Source: Anadara kagoshimensis (lineage: Eukaryota > Mollusca > Bivalvia > Arcoida > Arcidae). Taken from it: a stretch of DNA of 64,000 nucleotides. Under the pieces are notes generated by a model, which was given only the letters and a program-made list of their open reading frames with translations, did no database searches and had not been told where the DNA came from. The stretch covers positions 11,242,471 through 11,306,470 of the forward strand of contig CM037869.1 in the NCBI GenBank assembly GCA_021292105.1. Direction: 5' to 3'. Below, in pieces: positions 24,555 through 36,092 of this stretch. The position numbers were made by a program, and so were the translations under genes. Within the stretch, counting starts at the first letter, position 1, and each line of letters begins with the position of its first letter.

Positions 24555-25370
24555 ATTATCTGTCTGTGTTTACAAGTGTTACTGTGTATGATAAATTTAA
24601 TTTTTTAAGTCCCTTAGATGTCTGTGTTTACAGATCTTACTGTGTATGATAAATTTAATTTTTTATTTTAATCCCTTAGATGTCTTGTTTACAGGTGTTA
24701 CTGTGTATGATAAATTTAATTTTTTATTTTAAGTCCCTTAGATGTCTGTGTTTACAGTGTTACTGTGTATGATAAATTTAATTTTTTATTTTAAGTCCCT
24801 TATGTCTGTGTTTACAGGTGTTACTGTGTATGATAAATTTATTTTTTATTTTAAGTCCCTTAGATGTCTGTGTTTACAGGTGTTACTGTGTATGATAAAT
24901 TTAATTTTTTATTTTAAGTCCCTTAGATGTCTGTGTTTACAGGTGTTACTGTGTATGATAAATTTAATTATTTTATTTAAGTCCCTTAATGTCTGTGTTT
25001 ACAGGTGTACTGTGTATGATAAATTTATTTTAAGTCCCTTAAATCTGTGTTTACAGGTGTTACTGTGTATGATAAATTTAATTTTTTATTTTAAGTCCCT
25101 TAATGTCTGTGTTTACATGTGTTACTGTGTATGATAAATTTAATTTTTTATTTTAAGTCCTTTAATGTCTGTGTTTACAGGTGTTACTGTGTATGATAAA
25201 TTTAATTTTTTATTTTAACCCTTAATGTCTGTGTTTACAGGTGTTACTGTGTATGATAAATTTAATTTTTATTTTAAGTCCCTTAGTGTCTGTGTTTACA
25301 GGGTTACTGTGATAAATTAATTTTTTTTATTTTAAGTCCCTTAAATGTTCGTGTTTACAGGTATTACTGT
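24555..25370 (+). repeat. ~61-bp minisatellite, about 14 copies
   Basis: The unit is TGTCTGTGTTTACAGGTGTT + ACTGTGTATGATAAATTTAA + TTTTTTATTTTAAGTCCCTTA. Units differ by small indels, mostly in the T-run and around CCCTTAGATG. A 130-residue reading frame across it merely repeats one hydrophobic motif and is not a gene. Confidence 0.97.
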
Positions 25371-25995
25371 ATTTCATATGATAATTCAATGTATAGTTTT
25401 ATCTTGTTTGCTTGTTCCTTTTGGTTGTTTCAAGTACAGTTTATTATATATTTATAATGTGTAATCATTTATATATTTTTATTTGTTCAAATTATTTTGT
25501 AAAATAAAGTCAACAAATATTGATCATATAGTTAAATGTCTTTTTAATTGTGTATTTCAAGTAAAATGCACTTATTGTGAATGATGAAAGCAACAATTGC
25601 AACATTGCGTTTGTTTTCAAAGAAAATAGAAATGATAAAAATTGAGAAAGAACCATTAAATTCTGATGCCCTTTGACATTTGGTGCTGTATTAGTGTGTG
25701 AGAGTTAGGAGGCTCTTGTTGAGATATAGGCAAACGACTTTGACCTGTCTGCTTGACCTTTAATTTAAACATTTATAATGGACCGAAGCATTTATGTATA
25801 GAGAACACAAGTAAATAATGGGAAATATTATTTCAAAGAGAAAATACCTATATAGTGTTTGTATTAACTGCGAATCCTAACACTACACATATTTTGGTAT
25901 AAATATTCCTAATAAAAGCTCAAACAGACCGGTCAATGTTGTTTGTATGTCGCTAAAGGAGCTGTTTATGCTCATTGCATACAGTTAATAGAATG
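25371..25995. other. No gene seen
   Basis: AT-rich non-coding sequence with no recognisable repeat or exon. Confidence 0.45.
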
Positions 25996-25999
25996 AGGT

Positions 26000-26142
26000 T
26001 TTCCATCCCAGTCAAGAATATTTTACTCATATCGAAACATCACCAGCTATACCTGAAGTAGCAGAAATATTGAAATCTTGACCCCCAAGGGTTCGAACCC
26101 ATATATGGAGCGAGCATTCTACCAATTGAGTTACCATTGTTC
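26000..26142 (-). mobile_element. SINE with internal deletion, minus strand
   Basis: The 3' end (complement of CCCAGTCAAGAATATTTTAC) lies close to a tRNA head with a GGGTTCGAACCC B box. Most of the body is missing. Confidence 0.75.
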
Positions 26143-26780
26143 ATTGCATAGGAATATATTCTTCAGTAGTACCTACAACCGATGATGTCTTAATATAATT
26201 GTAATAAAGTCCCGTTCCAATTCTCATTTGTATAGTCAGTCAGCGATATTGTGGCAGAGTGAGTTTGTTATAGACCAATAGGTATTGATACCATGCTATC
26301 ATATATGTATATTCACGCCTTCATGTGTTCATTTGTCAACTCTCACTTTTATGTATCCATATCTCAAGTTATCTTCATTATATAGACTCTTACATGTTTA
26401 TAAACACTGCCACAATATCTACATTTCACTTTAGTTCATATGATAATTGCCTTTAAAGAATGTTTTTGGTCTTGTGCCATTTCAACACGTACTTAACAGA
26501 CCAAATATTTCCTGCATTGTGCACAGTTGTTTTGATATGTGTACATATATATGGGAGTTGTAAATTTAATCTTTCAACCTTGTGTAAGAAGCCTCACTGG
26601 CCAAGTGCATACTTAAAAAAGACGGTGCCAAGGAATCCAACAGGCAATTCCTAGCGTGAAAAGATTTGTCAGTTTGCTTGCAGAAGATTGCTGCTTTTCT
26701 CTTTGTAATCTTCTGGGAATTGACACCTCCAAACAGATGAAATTTACCTTGACATACTATTGGTTATCTTTAATGATTAA
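26143..26780. other. No gene seen
   Basis: Non-coding. An open stretch at 26,460-26,654 shows no family resemblance, splice signals or repeat relationship that would support a gene. Confidence 0.4.
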
Positions 26781-26782
26781 AG

Positions 26783-27051
26783 TTGAATAATGGTGTTTAA
26801 TGTCCCAGTAAAGAATATTTCACTTAAATCGAGACGTCGCCAGCTATAGGCAAAGGTGCAGAAATTTTGCCTGTGCATGTGCTGATGGCATGATACAGCA
26901 GTGTTCTTTATAGTGCCAAGTCCACCATGACACGGGACCTCGTTTATTTTAAATTCCCATCCGAAAGATCCGCAACCCACTTTAAAGTCTTGGATCATCA
27001 ATGACCTCCCACTTACAGAGCGAGCACTCTAGCAACTGAGCTACCACAGTG
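26783..27051 (-). mobile_element. tRNA-derived SINE, minus strand, nearly complete
   Basis: The complement runs from CTGTGGTAGCTCAGTTGCTA through the shared body to GGGACATTAAACACCATTAT. The B-box region is partly lost. Confidence 0.88.
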
Positions 27052-27171
27052 ATTTCTTTAAAGATTAGAGACAGCTGTTATCATTAATAACTTTTTAAGT
27101 TTTGTAACCTAAAATTTGCATATAAAATTTAGGTCTGTGTATTGAAGGTCAAGGTCACAGTTTGAGTGATT

Positions 27172-27352
27172 GGCAAAAGAACAGTCGCTACCTATTTTCA
27201 TGTCTTGGTAAGACCCTTACCAGGGGTCGAACCCAGGACCTCCAACATACAACAATACAAAGCGGACACTCTACCAGCTGAGCTACAGTATTGGCTAAAG
27301 TGGAGTAATGGCGTTTTCGGCCCCAGTCAAGATTATTTCACTTGCATTGAGA
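27172..27352 (-). mobile_element. SINE head plus a separate SINE tail, minus strand
   Basis: 27,172-27,293 is a tRNA-like head (complement has TAGCTCAGCTGGTAGAGTGT and GGTTCGACCCC), somewhat different from the other copies. 27,303-27,352 is the complement of a SINE 3' end. In this orientation the tail should precede the head, so these are two truncated insertions. Confidence 0.7.
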
Positions 27353-27440
27353 CAGTCAGTTCTGTTTTTGTGAAAGTTGACTGCCAAGAGAAATCTACAT
27401 TTGGCAAGCAATCTGACATACTTTCTCGAGTGTAATTCAA

Positions 27441-27755
27441 CCTCTGTGGTAGCTCAGTTGGTAGAGTGCTCTCTTGAGCCCCGACAGGGTCTGACCCAAA
27501 ATTTGAAAGTAGGTAGTGACTGTTTTTTTGCCGAGCACTCAGCATTATGAAATGAAAGTCACAGTTATTTTGCATGGGAACTTAAAATAAACGAGGTCAT
27601 GCATCGTGGTAGGCTTGCCACGATAAAGAAGCCTGCTGTATAATGCCATTGTTACAACAAACAAGCAAAAATTTTGCCTAAAGTTGGCAATGTCTCGATA
27701 TAAGTGAAATACTCTTGACTGGAATGTTAAACACCATTATTCAACTCAACTCTCG
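27441..27755 (+). mobile_element. tRNA-derived SINE with deleted B box
   Basis: TGTGGTAGCTCAGTTGGTAG is present, but a deletion removes the B-box region (TCTTGAGCCCCGACAGGGTC). The rest of the body and the tail are intact. Loss of the B box should disable polymerase III transcription. Confidence 0.88.
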
Positions 27756-27873
27756 AATGTGATTCAACCCAGGCGATGAGAGATAAAAAAACTTCATTAA
27801 ATCTGACATGCTTCTGACCATTCAATACTCACACCTTTCCAATGATGGAATAACTTTAAATGATTACTGTAAC

Positions 27874-27909
27874 CAGCGACATTTAATACAGCTGTATTAA
27901 ATGTCGCTG
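27874..27909. repeat. 36-bp perfect palindrome between 7-bp direct repeats
   Basis: The two arms of 18 bases (CAGCGACATTTAATACAG and its exact complement) meet with no spacer. CTGTAAC lies on each side (27,867-27,873 and 27,910-27,916). It can extrude as a cruciform. Confidence 0.95.
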
Positions 27910-27916
27910 CTGTAAC

Positions 27917-30900
27917 ACAGGTACATCACTTTTATTTTATTTTATGCGATTCCATATCCATTGGAAATACCATAAGTGTTCGACACAAACGTTAGAGTGT
28001 ATCACGTGACACAGTGGCTCCAAAAACATCCAGTGTTTAATCTAGAAATTTAAACGGGGTCATCCTGACCAAAGCCTTAAAAATAAGGGACCCTGCTTTC
28101 AAAAATGGGATTGATATAATGGCTTAAGCCGATCAGTATCACTTCATTAATGCACCTCATATTATATACTGTAACCTATAAACAGTTGGTTTAAGTCAAA
28201 GAAATGATAGAGGTAAAACCAGATTTACTCACGACTCAACTAAGACTGAAAACTTTGGGCCACGTTTGGGCCAGACAGTATTTTGGGGGACATAATCATT
28301 ACTTTGGGTCCAATGGCACAAGGTCCTTCTAGATTGAACACTGATCTAGCATGTTGTATTTGCCCCATTCAAGTTCCAAAATTATAATAATTGGATACTT
28401 TGAAACTGTTATTGAGTTTTATTTAAAAAAACAGATAAAGAATTATTCTTGTTATTAATCAATATCTTATAACTCACGGTAAAAATGAAATTAAAAATAA
28501 CTGCGTTTTGCGCATAATGCTTTGGAAATTTTGGGTTTTATTTGGATTAAAAGACACCAGCTACATTCATTTATTTTCTTTCAGTTGTTGAGCATTGTTG
28601 CTGAGTCAAAAGGACCATCAACAACACAGAAGTTGGTTGTGATTAAATAGATGTACATCTCCCATCAAATAGATGACAAATTTATTGGTTTACATTAACT
28701 ATGGTTCTTGTTTATCAAGCAAAGCAATTTTTAATCCCCTGCCTTTCGAAGAAATAGGGTGATATTAAATTTGAGTTTCCATCCATTCTATTGTCCAAAA
28801 TTCTTATCTGCAAATTCTCCAAAACTATGAAGCACTATTTCATGATACTTGCTGCAAAGCACCAACATTGATAGGAGATGTGCATATGGTTAACATTGGT
28901 TGGTTTGCTCATTTTCCTGGGAGTTATTGCCCTTTGAACATAAGTGCCAATTGCAACAAAAATCCTAATACACTGAATTTTCTTGTTCTACACAGTGCTG
29001 AACAGGGATTTTGTTTTTAGATCCCTAGGTGGCTGAATCAGTTTGTACCTTGTCCAACATTCAAGATGGTGGCTGTTACTGCCATACATGCCATATTTTT
29101 ATGGGAGCAAACTGTGAGATTGATAGTAATTTTAAGGGAGTTTTGAAAAAAATAAGGGAGGTTTTACGTAAACCTGTAATGCCGACATTTTTTGTGTATT
29201 CTTGGGTTTTTTGACAACTATAAATGCTATTGTATTTTGGCACAGCTTAATGTCTTTTTCAGACTTTGATCTTTCATCTGAATTTTCATGAAAAATAATT
29301 TAGCGTACATTACATTATATATAATATTCAAAAGATATGCATTTTGTCAAAACATTAAATGATAAAACACCAGACTAGATTTTTATTACAAATAAGCCTA
29401 GTTTCCTTTCTTTTTTTCATTTTATCAGTGAAAAGATTTATTCATTAGATACCCACAGTACATATTCAAGAATTTTGATTATTAAGCTACAAGTAAGACT
29501 AAATAGAAAATTCATGGGACACAATAAGATCTTATATGGTTTAGTACATATCCAATATTAAACAACTGTTCAATGAAAGAATGTGTTTATTTTTTGTCTG
29601 GAAAAATAAATAAGTTACACAACAAATCCTGCTTTCAGGTGTTTCCTTTCTATATTCATTTTATCAATGAAAAGGTTTATTCATCCAAACAATCACCAAA
29701 AAGTAGTCTGACAGATCCCTTTGTTTACTTTCTGTAGAAACACGATTATTTCCCTTGATATATTTATACATGTTATTCAAAGCAGACTGTTTAACGACTA
29801 TTTTATCGGGTTAAAAGTTAAACATGGATGCTACAGCATGGCACAATCATGGTGTACAGCTTAGCCTTATTCATTAAATTTGGGTTTGTTTAGAAGAAAA
29901 ATAAAGAGATCATGGTTTTAATTGCGTTATACAGCCTTCGTTTAAATAAGGAATACATAAAAAGGTAATTATTTCCATCTGTCTTATCAAGTTATGCTAT
30001 TGATTCACATCGTTTTCCATCCCCCAAAAAATCCCTGTTCAGAAAAGATACTTTCTCTCTGCCTCTGACAATTTGTGTAATTGTTTATCTATCACAGATG
30101 ATACTCCATACACGTGTATCTTAAATTAAATGACCAAGTACATCATGGAGGTGACAACGCGTGTCCACTTGCTGATTAATGGATTATCTACGGTACATTG
30201 CACACGACTTTGGACACTTCGAACCATGTTTATTCAGTAATTACCCCCAACTGATTGGCGTAGCTTGTTTGGAGAAAAATTAAAGGGAGGAATAGCAATT
30301 TTCCGTGAGAAATCGATCTAACGCCGGGAGTTTCAAAAATAAGCAAAAATCCGTGAGGTTTTGTCTCACGGCATGAGATATGGCATGTATGTACTGCTAA
30401 AATTTAAAATATATAAAGTAGACAGCTGGGCATTTCACATATTTAAATGGGTTTTAAAAGAATTTCTTCTTGACTTAATTGTCACAAGTTAGGCAAACCA
30501 CAGAAGCAATTGAAACCAAACTTGTTACAGAAGGTCCAAAGATGGACCATCATGTGACCCTGTTCAACATTCAAGATGGTTACTGTTGCTATAAATAGCA
30601 AACATGCAAAAATGCACTGTGGATTTGAGCTTCAAGGATTTGAAATATAGATAATAGAAAAGGCATTTAATTCAATAGTTTTTCATAAGAATTTTTTTCA
30701 GTTAAGATCTACATTTTACAGAAGCCTATTAGGCTCATGAATAAATAACATTAAAGCGTGATAACGCGAAATAAAGGTGTTTCAATGTGAAATAAAGGTG
30801 TAATAACACGAATTGAAAGGTGTTATAATGCGAAATAAAGGCATTATAATGCGAAATAAAGGCGTTCTACCCCCTTTCATTATTTTGAAGCAAAAGACAC

Positions 30901-31375
30901 AAGTTACAATATTTTTAATTACATATATATTAACAAAAATAATTATAAATATCAAAATATATCACATCTTTGTTCGATCCATTACAACATTTGGAACATT
31001 CTTCAAATTATATTCCAGGTACATTAATTAAAGAACATCAACATTAGTGTATCGATTATCAATGGGGTTCACCAGTGTATCATTTGATACTTTATGTTTC
31101 TGCGTAGCAATTTTTTCTCATGGGAAAATGGAATCAATTCAGTTGGTGTTTTGCCGCAAAAATTATGTTTCTCTAAAAAATTTCAATGTAAAATTTTTTT
31201 TAAACATTTCACACACTGAATGTTAAGAGGAATTGTTACACATGGTACACTGACAGACTCCATTGTCAAAAACAAATTGTTTTAATAAAACATGTTGATA
31301 CAATGAATATGTACATGTACACTAATAATAATAACATATATATAAATGTTTTAAAATGTTAACATATTTAAATCC
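27917..31375. other. Repeat-derived non-coding DNA, no gene seen
   Basis: 28,730-28,930 (ATCCCCTGCCTTTCGAAGAA, then GTTTCCATCCATTC) resembles the start of the hairpin-ended elements described at 47.5 and 54.5 kb. CAACATTCAAGATGGT occurs at both 29,057 and 30,569. A ~60-bp phrase at 29,400-29,460 recurs at 29,640-29,700. 30,757-30,870 is a ~22-bp tandem repeat (AATGCGAAATAAAGGC). GTTCACCAGTGTATCATTTG at 31,067 matches the minisatellite unit at 34.9 kb. Confidence 0.5.
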
Positions 31376-31379
31376 CTGA

Positions 31380-31590
31380 GGTACTCATATCACCTAAAGG
31401 GAGACAACTCAACAAACAATATTATGAGATACTCATATCGGCCAAAGGGAGACAACTCAACAAACAATATTATGAGATACTCATATCGGCCAAAGGGAGA
31501 CAACTCAATAATATTCCAGTGTCGGCTTAACTTCAAGAATATTACGATCCAGTCATATCAGCTAAAGGGAGACAACTCAATAATATTCCA
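31380..31590 (+). repeat. ~47-bp tandem repeat, three to four copies
   Basis: GAGATACTCATATCGGCCAA followed by AGGGAGACAACTCAACAAAC occurs three times in tandem, with a shifted fourth copy at ~31,550. Confidence 0.9.
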
Positions 31591-31656
31591 GAGTCATTTT
31601 TCCGCAGTCTGTTCAACTTCAAGGGCCACAACTCATTTCGGCATTCTATTACTGCT

Positions 31657-31749
31657 CTATAAATCTGTATTTTTTAATTGTGATTCAAAAAAATTGACAC
31701 AACTTCTGTAGATTTTCTCAAATACTCTGTCAAAGTATTGTTCATTTGC
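31657..31749 (-). CDS. ACP1: Low-MW protein tyrosine phosphatase, last coding exon
   Basis: On the minus strand an acceptor (CTATTTTAG) is followed by 30 codons and a TAG. The peptide includes ANEQYFDRVFEKIYRSCVNF, which matches the C-terminal helix of LMW phosphatases (family pattern FexVYeqixrsCxaFL). Joined in phase 0 to the 34.66-kb exon, the spacing after the DPY motif equals that of the family. The enzyme removes phosphate from tyrosine residues in the cytoplasm. The intron to the previous exon is 2.9 kb and holds a SINE and the MITE-derived minisatellite. No polyadenylation site was assigned. Confidence 0.85.
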   Translation of the reverse strand, partial: ANEQYFDRVFEKIYRSCVNFFESQLKNTDL

Positions 31750-32230
31750 CTAAAATAGAATTAAAATTTTAATTTACAATAAAATAAAATAACCTCACAG
31801 AAGTTTTCAATAAAGCCAGCAAGGTGACACAAGTTGTCTGCTACTTGTCTGGATTTGGATTAAGTTTCTTGCTTACCAGTACTTTCATTAAGTTTCCATT
31901 TACTCAATATGGTTTGCAAGATGTAATTTTCCTTACTCGCTGCTTCTGTTAAGAAAAATGTCATCTACTTTCAGATTTACTAAAAGTACTGATCTCAATT
32001 TGATCAGGCTTGAATATATTTGATACTTGAAACATAATGACAATTTCATTTTTTTTTCTTAAAAATCAAAAATCAAACCCCTTTCTTGCTGACAAATTTG
32101 TTTACAGTATTGCCTTGCCTATAGCTATGTCTTTCACCACCAAAAGTCATAATCCAGTGTGGATTGAAAGCTTAATTACAGAAGGGCTATGGTTTTTCTC
32201 AGGGTAATCAGGTTTTCCTCACCATCCTAT
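31750..32230. other. Intron sequence, nothing further seen
   Basis: Part of the last intron of the phosphatase gene. Non-coding and AT-rich. Confidence 0.5.
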
Positions 32231-32231
32231 T

Positions 32232-32567
32232 GACCATTGTGGAAACTCAGTTGGTAGAGTGCTTGCTCAGTAAGTGGGAGGTTCTGACCCAAGACTTAAA
32301 AGTGGGTAGTGACTGTTCTTTCGCCAAGCACCCGGCATTTCAAAATGAAAGTCACAGTTCTTTTGGATGGGAACTTAAAATAAACCAGGTCCTGTGTCAC
32401 AGTAGGCGTGAAAGGATAAAGAACCCCATTGTATAATGCTATCAGAGCAACACACAGGCAAAGTTCTGCACCTTTGCCTATAGCTGGCAACATCTAACAT
32501 AAGTAAAATATTCTTGAATGGGACATTAAACATCATTACTCAATTCAACTCTCAACTCCTACCATCC
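32232..32567 (+). mobile_element. tRNA-derived SINE with B-box deletion, in phosphatase intron
   Basis: The A box is partly kept (AACTCAGTTGGTAGAGTG). The region from anticodon stem to B box is shortened (AGGTTCTGACCC), followed by the full body and the tail ATTAAACATCATTACTCAAT. It lies antisense to the host gene. Confidence 0.88.
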
Positions 32568-32833
32568 TATTACTGGTCACCTTAATATAAATGATGAGGT
32601 AAAACAACTGTTACCTTCTGAAGTTTTACAGTAAACTCGAAATATGAAGAGGCCGATTAGGGATAAAATAGTCATCTGAAGACATGGAGAATCACATTTA
32701 CATACATGTACTTGCTAGGGTTCATTAATGAACTGATTTTATATATGAACCGTTAAGGCTTTTGGTTTGTATACAGAAGCTGTAACTAATACCTTGATAT
32801 TTCGGGATCTTGAGAGTCAGTTTAACAAAAGTC

Positions 32834-33009
32834 CAGTCTGCCTTAAAGGTCACCACTATATAAGGGCCACCTGCTTAAAAAAACCAGTAGAATTGTATCC
32901 CAATTGTTCTTCATTTATATTATTAGAACATGTATATAAAGGCCACCGCCCATAGAAGTTTACTGGTTACTGGTTCCCTTGGGTGGTCTTTATAGACAGG
33001 TTTGACTGT
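32834..33009. mobile_element. MITE relative of the 486-647 element, left end damaged
   Basis: CAGTCTGCCTTAAAGG, GTAGAATTGTATCCCAATTG and TTACTGGTTCCCTTGGGTGG follow the same order as the MITE in the 1.3-kb array. The first bases (GAACC) and the left TA are lost. The right terminus (CAGGTTTGACTG, then TA) runs directly into the minisatellite. Confidence 0.85.
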
Positions 33010-34310
33010 ACTTTTACTGGTTTCCTTGGGTGGCCTTTATAGACAGGTTTGACTGTAGTTTGACTGGTTCCCTTGGGTGGCCTTTATAGACAGGTTTGAC
33101 TGTACTTTACTGGTTCCCTTGTGTGGCCTTTATAGAGAGGTTTGACTGTACTTTACTGGTTCCCTTGTGTGGCCTTCATAGACAGGTTTGACTGTACTTT
33201 ACTGGTTCCCTTGTGTGGCCTTCATAGACAGGTTTGACTGTACTTTACTGGTTCCCTTGTGTGGCCTTAATAGACAGGTTTGACTGTAGTTTACAGGTTC
33301 CCTTGTGTGACCTTTATAGACAGGTTTGACTGTACTTTACTGGTTCCCTTGTGTGGCCTTTATAGACAGGTTTGACTGTACTTTACTGGTTCCCTTGTGT
33401 GGCCTTTATAGACAGGTTTGACTGTAGTTTACTGGTTCCCTTGTGTGGCCTTCATAGACAGGTTTAACTGTAGATTACTGGTTCCCTTGTGTGGCCTTTA
33501 TAGACAGGTTTGACTAGTTTACTGGTTCCCTTGTGTGGCCTTTATAGACAGGTTTGACTGTAGTTTACTGGTTCCCTTGTGTGGCCTTCATAGACAGGTT
33601 TGACTGTACTTTACTGGTTCCCTTGTGTGGCCTTTATAGACAGGTTTGACTGTAGTTTACTGGTTCCCTTGTGTGGCCTTCATAGACAGGTTTAACTGTA
33701 GATTACTGGTTCCCTTGTGTGGCCTTCATATACAGGTTTGACTGTAGTTTACTGGTTCCCTTGGGTGGTCTTCATAGACAGGTTTGACTGTAGTTTACTG
33801 TTTCCCTTGGGTGGCCTTTATAGACAGGTTTGACTGTAGTTTACTGGTTCCCTTGGGTGGCCTTTATAGACAGGTTTGACTGGTTTACTGTTTCCCTTGG
33901 GTGGCCTTTTATAGACAGGTTTGACTGTAGTTTACTGGTTCCCTTGTGTGGCCTTTATAGACAGGTTTGACTAGTTTTACTGGTTCCCTTGTGTGGCCTT
34001 TATAGACAGGTTTGACTGTAGTTTTACTGGTTCCCTTGTGTGGCCTTTATAGACAGGTTTGTCTAGTTTACTGGTTCTCTTGTGTGGCCTTTATAGACAG
34101 GTTTGACTGTACTTTACTGGTTCCCTTGTGTGGCCTTTATAGACAGGTTTGACTGTACTTAACTGGTTCCCTTGTGTGGCCTTTATAGACAGGTTTGACT
34201 GTACTTTACTGGTTCCCTTGGGTGACCTTTAAACACAGGTTTGACTGTAGTTTTACTGGTTCCCTTGGATGGCCTTTATAGACAGGTTTGACTGTAGTTC
34301 CTTTATACAG
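33010..34310 (+). repeat. ~46-bp minisatellite made of a MITE terminus, 28 copies
   Basis: Each unit is TTTACTGGTTCCCTTGTGTG + GCCTTTATAGACAGG + TTTGACTGTA. Counting the terminal phrase gives 29 occurrences including the MITE's own end. Variants GGGTGG/TGTGTGG and TTTATAG/TTCATAG group in neighbouring copies, suggesting stepwise amplification. It lies in a phosphatase intron. Confidence 0.97.
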
Positions 34311-34658
34311 TATTGTTACTTACCATAAAGGAATTTGTTATTTCGGGGTACTAAGAGTCTGTTAGAGCTATCAGGGGTTCAAAAATCCCCTGGGCCTGAG
34401 GTATGGGACCTATTGATTTTACATTGGGACCCTCAAAATTCAAACTGTAAAAGGACCTGCCATTTTTACCACCAGGATAATATTGTTTGTTCTATATGAT
34501 AACATAATTGCACATGGACCTTTCAATGATAATATTGGACTTCCAAAACTGTATGTGGCACCTGCCACAAGAAAGGCAAATAGTCCTGGACCTTCAATTA
34601 CAAAACATAATTTTGAAACCCTGGTTAGTTCCCTGATCAAAAGGGTATTCATACCTAC

Positions 34659-34761
34659 CATATATGGATCTGGTATTTCAGGATCTTGAGATTCAGGATC
34701 ATAGTCCCCCAGAAGTTTTATAGTCACTGTACTGTTTGGTGGATTGAGGTACTGCAAATCT
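34659..34761 (-). CDS. ACP1: Low-MW protein tyrosine phosphatase, exon with the general-acid Asp
   Basis: The minus-strand acceptor TTTTTTTATCACAG precedes 103 bases, one completing a split codon and then 34 codons, ending at donor ATG/GTAGGTAT. The peptide contains DLQYLNPPNST, KLLGDYDPESQ and EIPDPYM. The DPY motif carries the family's catalytic general-acid aspartate. LLGDYDP and the preceding DL match conserved positions. The second tyrosine of the usual DPYY is Met here. Splicing upstream to 35,910-35,971 makes codon GA+A. This is the most clearly diagnostic of the four exons. Confidence 0.92.
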
Positions 34762-34909
34762 CTGTGATAAAAAAATAATAACTTCATTTAACAGATTTTC
34801 CAGTGCCCAACTCAATTGAAACCCTCAACAACTTGAATTGTGTAAGCTAACAAAACAAGTAAGGCATATATTAAACCCATCAGATAAATGACAATTTGAA
34901 CAATGGTGT

Positions 34910-35250
34910 TCACTAGTGTGTCACATGATTAGTACTTCTGGTATTCACCAGTGTGTCACATGATCAATACCCACGGTGTTACCAGTGTCACATGATCAAT
35001 ACCCATGGTAATTACCAGTGTGTCATATGGTCAATATCCATAGCATTCACCAGTGTGTCACATGATGATTACACAAGTGTTCACCGACTGTGTGTCACAT
35101 GGCAATCACCAGTGTGTCACATCACCAATACTTTTGGTGTTCACCAACCGTGTGTCACATCACCAATACTTTTGGTGTTCACCACGTGTCACATGATCAA
35201 TACTTCTGTTGTTCACCAGAGTGTCATATGATCAATGCCCATGGTGTTCC
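34910..35250 (+). repeat. ~37-bp degenerate minisatellite, about nine copies
   Basis: GTGTTCACCAGTGTGTCACA + TGATCAATACCCATG recurs with substitutions and small deletions. It lies in the intron between two phosphatase exons. Reading frames through it are by-products. Confidence 0.9.
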
Positions 35251-35254
35251 ATGT

Positions 35255-35460
35255 GATGTCATAGAATGGCTGTTCCAACAATTGAAAATGAACCTCTTAC
35301 ATGTTTTTCTAAATTTATTCCCGGATTAAATAAAAAATATGTCCCAAATGAAAAACGTAAAAATAACCATTGAACTGTCTAGAAATGGCATTTATAGTGT
35401 TATAACTTCCATTGTCATGCAAAGCAAACTGAATAACATATAAGCACAGTTCAATGATTA
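35255..35460. repeat. Dispersed repeat, inverted relative at ~63,050-63,290
   Basis: CCATTGAACTGTCTAG, TTATAACTTCCATTG and CAAAGCAAACT appear here and, reverse-complemented and in the matching order, near 63,100-63,175. The element is not identified. Confidence 0.6.
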
Positions 35461-35909
35461 AGTACATACTAAAACCTAAAACTTTAACATTTTCAGTGAT
35501 TTTGCTACATTTAAAATAAAAAATAGCTTATTCCATTAAGACTGGGAAAAATGAAGTCAGGAAATACAGCCAACTACATTATGATATGCTTAGAAAAGCT
35601 AGATTCCTCAATGCAAAGATGTCATATTGTGATAATATATGTAATTTATTTTGTAGATAAGGTTAACTTATTTAATCTGCTAGTGTATCACCACTGTTTT
35701 TTTAATTTTAATGGCCAAATTAAGAAAATTTTAGTCATTTTCCCCAGGAGAAACTACCTTTATTCAGTAGTAAATTTAGCCAAACAAAATCACTGATTTT
35801 GTTACTAATGTTTATACTGGTGTATAAACTATGGATTTTAAGCTCTGTCGTTTTAAAGACAAGCTAAGAAATAATGATTTATTTTTACTGTAGTGTAGAT
35901 AAATCTTAC

Positions 35910-35971
35910 TCTAAGTTATATTGGTCCATCCCTAGTATGAAATCAAACTTCATAAAATGTTCTTCGTTGAT
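35910..35971 (-). CDS. ACP1: Low-MW protein tyrosine phosphatase, 62-bp exon
   Basis: Minus strand: acceptor TTTATTTCAG, 20 codons plus two bases, then donor GA/GTAAGA. The peptide INEEHFMKFDFILGMDQYNL matches the family segment around 'ItkeDFxxFDyIlgMDesNL'. Its 5' phase (0) fits the 47.9-kb exon and its 3' phase fits the 34.66-kb exon. The FILGMD strand is part of the Rossmann-like core. The upstream intron is 11.9 kb and contains the LINE and its nested insertions. Confidence 0.9.
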
Positions 35972-35999
35972 CTGAAATAAATTAATTAAAAAATAAATA

Positions 36000-36090
36000 A
36001 ATAAATACATAGATGGGTGGATGAATGGACTGATTAGAGAGAGAGATGATGGATGGATGGATGGATGAATGGACTGATATGAGAGAGAGG
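36000..36090. repeat. AATA / TGGA / GA simple repeats
   Basis: AAATAAATAAATA, GATGGATGGATGGATGAATG and short GA runs. They abut the dead exon copy at 36,093. Confidence 0.9.
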
Positions 36091-36092
36091 GG

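Noticed and set aside
24742..25134. 130-residue hydrophobic reading frame
   Set aside because: It is a translation of the 61-bp minisatellite. The peptide repeats one motif and arises from unit lengths near a multiple of three.
31800..31870. Alternative last exon of the phosphatase (GFIENFCEV frame)
   Set aside because: The peptide does not match the family C-terminus, whereas 31,657-31,749 matches in sequence, spacing and phase.
33010..34310. Possible CRISPR-like repeat array
   Set aside because: Units are contiguous with no unique spacers, the setting is a eukaryotic intron, and the unit derives from a MITE end.
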